From contig JAUYMQ010000496.1 of NCBI GenBank assembly GCA_030698575.1, positions 1 to 12,502 of the forward strand: a stretch of DNA of 12,502 nt, given 5' to 3'. The notes beneath the pieces are model-generated. The model saw only the letters and a list, made by a program, of their open reading frames with translations. It was not told where the DNA came from and did not search any database. Position numbers and translations under genes: made by a program. Positions 1 through 5,043 of the stretch are shown here, piece by piece. Numbering within the stretch: position 1 is the first letter of the stretch; each line of letters opens with the position of its first letter. This stretch comes from Deltaproteobacteria bacterium. Lineage in GTDB: Bacteria > JAUYMQ01.

Positions 1-61
1 TGGCGTTCGGCAGGGGAAAGACGGGGGCTTCCAGCAGGCCAGTCTGATTGGGGGGGCTCAT
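1..61 (-). CDS. LON substrate-binding-domain-like protein, N-terminal fragment
   Basis: Read leftward from an ATG at 61, the first 20 codons give MSPPNQTGLLEAPVFPLPNA before the window ends. The stretch EAPVFPLPNA resembles the first strand of LON N-terminal (substrate-binding) domains, which typically read like 'lPLFPLPNvVLFPg'. An AAGGA motif lies just upstream of the ATG (about 66-70), a plausible Shine-Dalgarno site. Such domains occur in Lon protease and in short stand-alone proteins of about 200-220 residues; a start this close to the motif suggests the short form, but the rest is outside the window. The gene diverges from the ABC transporter unit. A run of seven C residues (coding strand) falls right after the first Ser codon begins. 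The family call is inference from a very short match. Confidence 0.6.
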   Translation of the reverse strand, partial: MSPPNQTGLLEAPVFPLPNA

Positions 62-117
62 GGATCCTTTCTCGCACGCCCGGGCTCCGGGGAGGCAAGG
101 GGGAGGCGCCCGCCCCG

Positions 118-145
118 TTGAAAATTAGCGCAGGCCGCCTATGAT
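118..145 (+). promoter_or_regulatory. Putative sigma70 promoter of the ABC transporter unit
   Basis: TTGAAA (118-123) and TATGAT (140-145) are separated by 16 bases; the first matches the -35 consensus at 5 of 6 positions and the second the -10 consensus at 5 of 6. Transcription would begin near 152 and leave a leader of about 124 bases before the ATG at 276. An upstream ATG at 141 lies inside this -10 box, so it is unlikely to be the translation start. Confidence 0.55.
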
Positions 146-223
146 AGGGCCAGCCCTCACCCGACGGAAGGCCGCGAGGACAGAAAATCGAATAGATGCG
201 TCCTTTCGGCATCTCCCGGGCTG

Positions 224-247
224 GATGGGGGCCCTCCGGCCCCCATC
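224..247 (+). promoter_or_regulatory. Leader hairpin upstream of the ABC ATPase gene
   Basis: A perfect 10-bp inverted repeat, GATGGGGGCC (224-233) and GGCCCCCATC (238-247), encloses a four-base loop, CTCC. It sits within the predicted leader transcript and ends 28 bases before the ATG at 276. No run of T follows, so it does not look like an intrinsic terminator. It could act as an mRNA stability or translational element. Confidence 0.5.
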
Positions 248-275
248 GCGTCCCTCCTGCCATCCTAGGAATCCC

Positions 276-1202
276 ATGTCCGCAGAGTCCCTTCTCGTCA
301 CGGAGAGTCTCACGAAACGCTTCGGCGGTCGATGCGTGGTCGACGGCGTCTCCCTCGAGGTGAACCGGGGGGACGTATTCGGGTTCCTGGGACCCAACGG
401 CGCGGGCAAGAGCACGACCATGCGGATGATCCTCGGGCTCGTCCGTGCGTCCTCGGGGACCATCCGAGTCGCGGGCATCGATGTGGGGAGAGATCGGCGC
501 GCGGCGCTTGCAAAGGTCGGTGCCGTCGTCGAGGGCCCCGCATTCTATGATCATCTTTCCGGGTGGGAGAACCTGGAGATCTTCACGGCGCTGGGCGGAG
601 GGGCGACGCGAGCCAGGATGGAGGAGGCGCTGGAGATCGTCGGCCTCCGCGGGCGCGAAGGCGATCCAGTGGACGTCTATTCGACCGGAATGCGCCAGCG
701 CCTGGGAATCGCGCAAGCCCTCCTGCCGCACCCGGAGATCATCCTGCTCGACGAACCGGGCAACGGGCTCGATCCCCGGGGAAGCCTGGAGATTCGCGCC
801 CTCATCCGGCAGCTCTCCACGGATCATGGCCTGACCATCTTCCTTTCGAGCCATCTCCTTCACGAGGTCGAGCAGCTTTGCGACCGGGTCGCAATTCTCG
901 ACCGGGGGCATCTCCTCTACCAGGGAAGCGTGGCGGGTTTGCTCACGCGTGCCTCTTACCTTCGCGTCGTCGTTGAATCGCCGGCGGCGGCGGGGCGTTT
1001 TCTGGAAGGTTTCGAAGGGGTGCAGGTGCTCTACGAAGAGACCGGCTCGCTCACGCTTCGCCTCTCGGGCGTCGATCCCGCATGGGTGAATGCGCGCTTG
1101 GTGGAGAAGGGTTTCCGGGTCCAGGAGTTGCGGCAGGTGCGTGAGTCACTCGAGAACATTTTCCTGCGGCTTACCGGCGGCGAGCGGGAGGCGGCTGCCT
1201 AG
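276..1202 (+). CDS. ABC transporter ATP-binding protein, BcrA-type
   Basis: This 308-residue protein is the nucleotide-binding subunit of an ABC-2 type exporter; it would hydrolyse ATP at the inner face of the membrane to drive the permease encoded next. Walker A is GPNGAGKST (39-47), the signature is STGMRQR (136-142), Walker B is IILLDEP (155-161), the D-loop contains GLDP (164-167) and the H-loop His is H193. The Q-loop position carries Glu (VVEGPAFYDHLSGWENL, 84-100), typical of bacitracin-exporter (BcrA)-like ATPases. The C-terminal 90 residues are the accessory domain common in this group. The ATG at 276 has AGGA five bases upstream, and the family alignment begins here; longer starts would pass through the promoter. 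The substrate cannot be told: antibiotic or lipid-like export and plain housekeeping are all possible. Confidence 0.92.
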   Translation: MSAESLLVTESLTKRFGGRCVVDGVSLEVNRGDVFGFLGPNGAGKSTTMRMILGLVRASSGTIRVAGIDVGRDRRAALAKVGAVVEGPAFYDHLSGWENLEIFTALGGGATRARMEEALEIVGLRGREGDPVDVYSTGMRQRLGIAQALLPHPEIILLDEPGNGLDPRGSLEIRALIRQLSTDHGLTIFLSSHLLHEVEQLCDRVAILDRGHLLYQGSVAGLLTRASYLRVVVESPAAAGRFLEGFEGVQVLYEETGSLTLRLSGVDPAWVNARLVEKGFRVQELRQVRESLENIFLRLTGGEREAAA

Positions 1203-1242
1203 GCGCGAGCTGGAACAGCCGGTGGCGTCCCGGAGCGTGACG

Positions 1243-2094
1243 ATGGGTTTTTCAGTCCTCATTCGAACGGAATTCCTGAAGCTTCGCCGGAGCCGCACTG
1301 TCACAGTGGGCGTGGTGAGCCTGCTTGCTTTCGTGCTCCTGGTCCTCTGGGGGTTTCACAGCTATGCTGCCCAGCGTCTGGGAGGGGTCTCCATTTTCGG
1401 AACCTCATCGGGCGAACCGGGATATTTCAACGGGCTGCTCTTTGCGCTCTACTCCCTTTATTTCGCTTTCAATTTCATCATGCCCGTTGTCATCGCCGTG
1501 GTCGCCGGCGCGCAGATCTCCGGGGAAGCGAGCGCGGGCACCCTTCGGGCAATTCTCAGCCGGCCGGTCGACCGCACGTCGCTGCTGCTCTCGAAATTCG
1601 CGGTGACGGCGATGTACGCCTGGATGGTCATCACCGGTTTCGTGATTTTCAACTTGGTCCTCGGCTTCGCGCTGGTGGGATGGGGCGACCTTGCTCTCTA
1701 TCCCGGCCCCCTCGGCCTGGTCGAAGAGCCGGGGAGCATTCCGCTCCGGGATGCCCTGGGGCGGTTCGCGCTCGCCACGCTATCCGGCACCTGGTCGCTG
1801 ATGACGCTCGCGGCCATCGCATTCTTTCTGAGCGTCGTAACCCGATCGCCGGTGGTTTCGGTGACGGGGGCGATCCTCGCCTACATGGTGCTTACCGTGG
1901 TGGGGCGGGTCGAGTTCTTTACCGAGATCAAGTCCCACTTCTTCACGACCGACATGGATTTCTGGCGGATCGTGTTCAAGCCCGAGATCCCCTGGCGCGA
2001 AATTGCCTACGGCGCATCCCGCTGCGGGGTCTACATCTTCACGCTGCTGCTGGTCTCGGCGGTTCTCTTCGAGAGAAAGGACATCACGACCTGA
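1243..2094 (+). CDS. ABC-2 type transporter permease
   Basis: The 283-residue protein is the membrane subunit that pairs with the upstream ATPase. Six hydrophobic segments are visible at about 18-38, 63-89, 119-146, 171-199, 204-223 and 257-276. Between segments 2 and 3 lies ISGEASAGTLRAILSRPVDR (92-111), the coupling-helix region characteristic of ABC-2 permeases, with the usual E...GTL...L..P..R pattern. An N-terminal basic stretch (FLKLRRSR, 11-18) fits the cytoplasmic amphipathic entry helix. The ATG at 1243 has GGAG seven bases upstream; an in-frame GTG at 1237 is too close to that site. The gene follows the ATPase by 40 bases, so the two are probably co-transcribed. Its TGA overlaps the ATG of the next gene. 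Confidence 0.92.
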   Translation: MGFSVLIRTEFLKLRRSRTVTVGVVSLLAFVLLVLWGFHSYAAQRLGGVSIFGTSSGEPGYFNGLLFALYSLYFAFNFIMPVVIAVVAGAQISGEASAGTLRAILSRPVDRTSLLLSKFAVTAMYAWMVITGFVIFNLVLGFALVGWGDLALYPGPLGLVEEPGSIPLRDALGRFALATLSGTWSLMTLAAIAFFLSVVTRSPVVSVTGAILAYMVLTVVGRVEFFTEIKSHFFTTDMDFWRIVFKPEIPWREIAYGASRCGVYIFTLLLVSAVLFERKDITT

Positions 2095-2975
2095 TGGGCC
2101 GCGAGGGACGAACGATCAAGATAGTGCTGCTGCTGGGGATCATCGCGGCCCTCGGCGGGGTGAGGACCTTCCGGCCGCTGGGCGCGGTGCTGGCGCTCGC
2201 GCCAGCCATCGATCTCGAAGGGGAAGGGCGCACAATCCGCGTTCTCACCTGGAACGTCGGAGAGGCCTACGGAGGGGGGGACAGCCGCGCCAAGGACTCG
2301 TCCCTCGAACGCGTGGCGCAGGTGATTGAAATGGAGCGGCCGGACGTGGTGACCCTGCAGGAGCTTGCGGGACGGCAGCAGCTCGGGAGTCTCCTCCGGC
2401 GGCTCGGCGGAGGGTACGAGGGGTTCCTGGAAGAGAGCGGTGATACCGATCGCCATACCGCGGTGCTCGCCCGCGGATCAAAGGTCGAGTTCCGGGCGCT
2501 CGAGACGAGCACCGGGCGCGGCGCCAGCGCCGCCATCTTCCTGCTGGCCCGAAGCCAGCTCCGGATTTGCGCCGTGAGCGCCCACGCCGACGCCTGGGAC
2601 CCCGAATCCCGGAGGCAGTACGCGCGCGAACTGGTCGACTGGGGGCGCCGCCAGGATTTCGACGTGGTTTTCCTGGCCGGGGATTTCAACTTCGCAAGCG
2701 GATCCGAGGGGCAGGCGGATTCGCTCTTCTCGCAGAACCAAGCCACCGACACCGCGGCCTATGCCTACGTGACCGAGCATTTCAGGGATCTCGGGCGCGA
2801 CGGCGGCGAGACAGCGCTCCTCGGCCGGCGCATCGACTACGTGTTCTCACGGGGAGGGAGCGTCAAGGTGAAGCGCGTTGCGGTGCTGAAGGGCCAGCGC
2901 GCAGGGCGCATGGATCACAACCCGCTCGTGGTGGATGTGCTCATACCCAAACCGATGATTCTTACCCGCCGCTGA
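2094..2975 (+). CDS. Membrane-anchored endonuclease/exonuclease/phosphatase family protein
   Basis: This 293-residue protein has one hydrophobic segment at 9-22 after a basic start (MGREGRTIK), which looks like an uncleaved signal anchor, followed by an exonuclease III/DNase I-type (EEP) fold. The metal and catalytic residues are all present: N54 (TWNV), E90 (LQE), H164 (SAHAD), D197 and N199 (GDFN), D248 (RIDYVF) and D274-H275 (MDHNPLVVD). Family members cleave phosphodiesters or phosphomonoesters of nucleic acids, inositol phosphates or lipids, and sequence alone does not say which. The ATG shares its A with the permease TGA (TGATG), and only a distant AAAGGA is present, so translation is probably coupled to the permease. 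The anchor implies an extracytoplasmic catalytic domain. Convergent with the LOG gene, 22 bases away. Confidence 0.85.
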   Translation: MGREGRTIKIVLLLGIIAALGGVRTFRPLGAVLALAPAIDLEGEGRTIRVLTWNVGEAYGGGDSRAKDSSLERVAQVIEMERPDVVTLQELAGRQQLGSLLRRLGGGYEGFLEESGDTDRHTAVLARGSKVEFRALETSTGRGASAAIFLLARSQLRICAVSAHADAWDPESRRQYARELVDWGRRQDFDVVFLAGDFNFASGSEGQADSLFSQNQATDTAAYAYVTEHFRDLGRDGGETALLGRRIDYVFSRGGSVKVKRVAVLKGQRAGRMDHNPLVVDVLIPKPMILTRR

Positions 2976-2997
2976 AATCGCTTCACCCGCAGACAGT

Positions 2998-3717
2998 TTA
3001 TCTGGAGGATTTTCGCCGGGGCTTTCTGGCACGGGGATTCCTGCGCGTCTTCACGGTTTCCGGCTCGGCGAGCGGTCCCGTCTTGTGTTCTCGCAGACTA
3101 TCAATGATGAAACTCACCGCTTCCTCGGGCTCGTCCGTCAGGTGAAACAGCCCGAGGTCCTTCCGGGTGATGGTCCCCGTCTTGAGTGAGGTGTTGCGAA
3201 GCCACTGGACGAGGCCGCCCCAGTAGTCCTTTCCAATCAGCACGATGGGGAAGTGCACCATCTTGTGCGTCTGTATCAGCGTGATCGCCTCGAAGAACTC
3301 GTCCATCGTGCCGAAACCGCCTGGAAGAACGACGTACCCCGATGCATAACGCGCGAACATCACCTTGCGGGCGAAGAAGTAGTCGAAGTTGATCACGATA
3401 TCGAGGTAGGGGTTGGGCTTCTGCTCCTTCGGCAGCTGGATGTTGAGCCCGATGCTCTGGGACGGGCCCTTGCGCGCGCCACGATTGGCTCCCTCCATGA
3501 GGCCCGGCCCCGCTCCGGAGATAACCGAAAGGCCGGCCTTGGAGAGGCGCTCGCCCACCTCCACGGCCGTCTTGTAGTAGGGATGCTTGCGTGAGAGTTT
3601 GTTGCTGCCGAATACCGAGATGGCTGGCCCGACCCCCCGAAGCGTTTCGAACCCCTCGACGAACTCACCCATGATCTTGAAAACCATCCAGGTATCGTGA
3701 CTCCGGAAGTCTTCCAT
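2998..3717 (-). CDS. LOG family protein (TIGR00730-type, cytokinin riboside monophosphate phosphoribohydrolase-like)
   Basis: The 239-residue protein belongs to the Rossmann-fold LOG/lysine-decarboxylase-like family. Members hydrolyse the N-glycosidic bond of nucleoside 5'-monophosphates, releasing the base and ribose 5-phosphate. Diagnostic motifs are GAGPGLMEGANRGA (68-81), the ARK pair region FFARKVM (114-120, R117) and PGGFGTMDE (132-140) with the catalytic Glu at 140. I chose the ATG at 3717 because a strong GAGGAGGAG lies 9-12 bases upstream; a GTG at 3744 lies upstream of that site. The C-terminal 16 residues are strongly basic (RRNPRARKPRRKSSR) and extend past the usual fold. In bacteria the role is usually nucleotide salvage or stress-related; nothing nearby points to cytokinin synthesis. 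Confidence 0.88.
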   Translation of the reverse strand: MEDFRSHDTWMVFKIMGEFVEGFETLRGVGPAISVFGSNKLSRKHPYYKTAVEVGERLSKAGLSVISGAGPGLMEGANRGARKGPSQSIGLNIQLPKEQKPNPYLDIVINFDYFFARKVMFARYASGYVVLPGGFGTMDEFFEAITLIQTHKMVHFPIVLIGKDYWGGLVQWLRNTSLKTGTITRKDLGLFHLTDEPEEAVSFIIDSLREHKTGPLAEPETVKTRRNPRARKPRRKSSR

Positions 3718-4056
3718 TGCGGGATCTCTCCTCCTCTGTTCCACTCGGCGATGCGGCGCCGGCCGCGGGGGGACCCCAAGCTATCACAACGGGCGGGCCG
3801 CGCCCCCGCAGGATTCCCACAGGCGCCACCGGAACCTGGCGGATGGCCTCCGGGCGCTCGAGGCCGAGAAATTCAGGCCGACCTCGTCTGCTTCTACCTT
3901 CCGTCTGCAGTCTCAGTCGGGGAGCGGATGGACATCCTGGACCACCCGGTCGAGGTGAATATGATCGGCGCCTCCCCCGGCTGACGGCCAGGAGGCTTCA
4001 GGTCCGGGCGGGGCTCACCGATAGGGAGGGCTCGGGCGGGGGTCGTGACAATCCGG

Positions 4057-4085
4057 TTGACAACCCCACTTTCCGGGCCTATTGT
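4057..4085 (+). promoter_or_regulatory. Strong sigma70-like promoter in the gene-free stretch
   Basis: TTGACA (4057-4062) is a perfect -35 consensus; 17 bases later comes TATTGT (4080-4085), matching TATAAT at 4 of 6. Transcription would start near 4091-4093. No convincing start codon with a ribosome site follows, and the DHH-like gene is about 950 bases away, so the product may be a non-coding RNA or a very long leader. Confidence 0.55.
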
Positions 4086-4090
4086 GGGCG

Positions 4091-4610
4091 AAGCATCAGC
4101 GCGGGTACCAGAAAGCGCAGCAGATTCAAGGGATTATTCCCTCCGGCAAATGTTCGGAGGCAGATTCAGTTCCTGAGCCGCCGAAGGCCCCGCCATGGAG
4201 GATGGTGGCCGAAATCGGCGGGCAGTCCGGGAATAAGGGGATCGGCGGGGCCGAGAAGGAGCCCGCCGGTCGCAGACAGGAGGAGGTTCATCCCGCACGG
4301 CTGGCGCACGGACTCGACGGTTCCCCGGGGATCATCCCGAGGAGAGAGTCCCGAGGCCGGCATGAATGCGCGACGGCTCGATCATTCGGTTGCATGCAGG
4401 CGGGTGCATCGGGAAGGGCTGGCGCGGAGTCGGGATCAAGCGGGACGGCTTCCTCTCGCATGGCTGGGAATTCTACGCCGGACGGCGCCTTGACTGTAGG
4501 GACCGCGCGATAGCGCGACCCGGAGGGAGACCCCGAAAGGGCTCCCGCGGGCAGCCCGGGGCACCGGAAGGCGAAAGCGGCGGTTATGCCGCGGCGAGAC
4601 AGTTCAATTC
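4091..4610 (+). ncRNA. Candidate structured non-coding RNA, family unknown
   Basis: Downstream of the promoter at 4057-4085 several paired elements follow on the plus strand: CCTCCG/CGGAGG (4140-4145 with 4155-4160); a long-range 8-bp pair CGGCGGGC/GCCCGCCG (4216-4223 with 4261-4268) enclosing TCGGC/GCCGA (4242-4246 with 4250-4254); GGACTC/GAGTCC (4310-4315 with 4346-4351); CGCGC-GATA-GCGCG (4504-4517); GGGAG plus CCC-GAAA-GGG plus CTCCC with a two-base bulge (4525-4546); and GCGGC/GCCGC (4577-4581 with 4588-4592). Two hairpins have four-base GNNA loops, one of them a true GNRA (GAAA). I find no signature of RNase P RNA, tmRNA, 6S or SRP RNA. The 3' end is arbitrary, since no intrinsic terminator is evident. 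GC-rich DNA forms chance hairpins, so this is tentative. Confidence 0.3.
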
Positions 4611-4664
4611 GTAGACTCGGACGAACCCTGAAGGCTTCAAGCTCCATCCTCGAAGCGGTCCGGA

Positions 4665-4682
4665 AGGCCGGCCAGGCCGGCC
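4665..4682. repeat. Tandem 9-bp repeat
   Basis: AGGCCGGCC occurs twice in direct succession (4665-4673 and 4674-4682). Each copy contains the 8-bp palindrome GGCCGGCC. It lies between the candidate RNA and the DHH-like gene. Confidence 0.8.
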
Positions 4683-4821
4683 GGCTGTTCGGCGGGGCAG
4701 GTGTGGTTTGCCTGCCGTACGCCGTTGCGCTCCGAGAGGGTTTGTTCGTCGGTGTGCCGGTTTAGAGATTGCGCCGGCGGTACCGGGTCTGACGACTTCT
4801 CGCCTGTCCAGTTCCCTTCCA

Positions 4822-4837
4822 GCGATAAATTTATTGC
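4822..4837. promoter_or_regulatory. AT-rich near-palindrome upstream of the DHH-like gene
   Basis: GCGATAAATTTATTGC is a 16-bp inverted repeat with one mismatched pair (G with T), centred on ATAAATTTAT. It is the most AT-rich block in this stretch and resembles a dimeric repressor or activator site, about 207 bases before the ATG at 5044. It could also form part of a promoter, but I see no matching -35 at the right distance. Confidence 0.35.
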
Positions 4838-5043
4838 GGCTTTGCCGGATCGGCGCCTTGCCAATTCACGGGCGCCGCCCCCCCCGATCCTTCTCACCAA
4901 ACACAAACCGCGTTCGCGCCGAGGCGGCTCAAGCCGCCATCGCCAGGCCGGCGGAGCACGCTTCATAGCGGCTTCGCGGCCGATAGGCACCGGCGCACGG
5001 GCCCCCTTCGGGGCGCTCGACGAGACGCTCCAGAAAGGAAGTC

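Larger units (their letters stand above)
3718..5043. other. 1.3-kb gene-free stretch between LOG and the DHH-like gene
   Basis: Open frames here (for example rightward 4082-4513 and leftward 4288-4647) have no good ribosome-binding sites and compositions rich in Gly, Arg, Pro and Ser without recognisable motifs, as expected of non-coding GC-rich DNA. Positions 3745-4050 show nothing I can name. From 4057 there is a promoter, a series of stem-loops (listed separately), a tandem 9-bp repeat, an AT-rich near-palindrome and, close to the next gene, two small hairpins (4923-4938 and 5001-5014). Such a gap is out of character with the tight packing elsewhere in the window. Confidence 0.7.

Noticed and set aside
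141-275. Upstream extension of the ABC ATPase frame to an ATG at 141
   Set aside because: The ATG at 141 lies inside a likely -10 box, the 45 extra residues are Arg/Pro-rich without family similarity, and the ATG at 276 has a good ribosome site.
3717-4513. Rightward open frames in the gene-free stretch (3717-4493, 4082-4513)
   Set aside because: No ribosome sites, no motif, and Gly/Arg/Pro/Ser-rich composition typical of chance frames in GC-rich DNA; the first overlaps the start of the LOG gene on the other strand.
4091-4610. RNase P RNA, tmRNA, 6S RNA, SRP RNA or group II intron
   Set aside because: I looked for the conserved cores of each (for example the RNase P GAGGAAAGUCC region, the tmRNA ends, an intron domain V with its AGC bulge stem and a reverse transcriptase) and found none. 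The GTCCGGAAGG at 4658-4667 only partly resembles the SRP motif, and GGCGAGACAGTTC at 4593-4605 resembles a 23S rRNA segment only by chance.
4288-4647. Leftward 119-residue frame
   Set aside because: Lies antisense to the stem-loop series, has no recognisable domain and no convincing start site.
4923-5014. Hairpins GGCGGCT/AGCCGCC (4923-4929 with 4932-4938) and GCCCC/GGGGC (5001-5005 with 5010-5014) as a riboswitch
   Set aside because: They are short, isolated and match no riboswitch core I know; I left them as part of the gene-free stretch.
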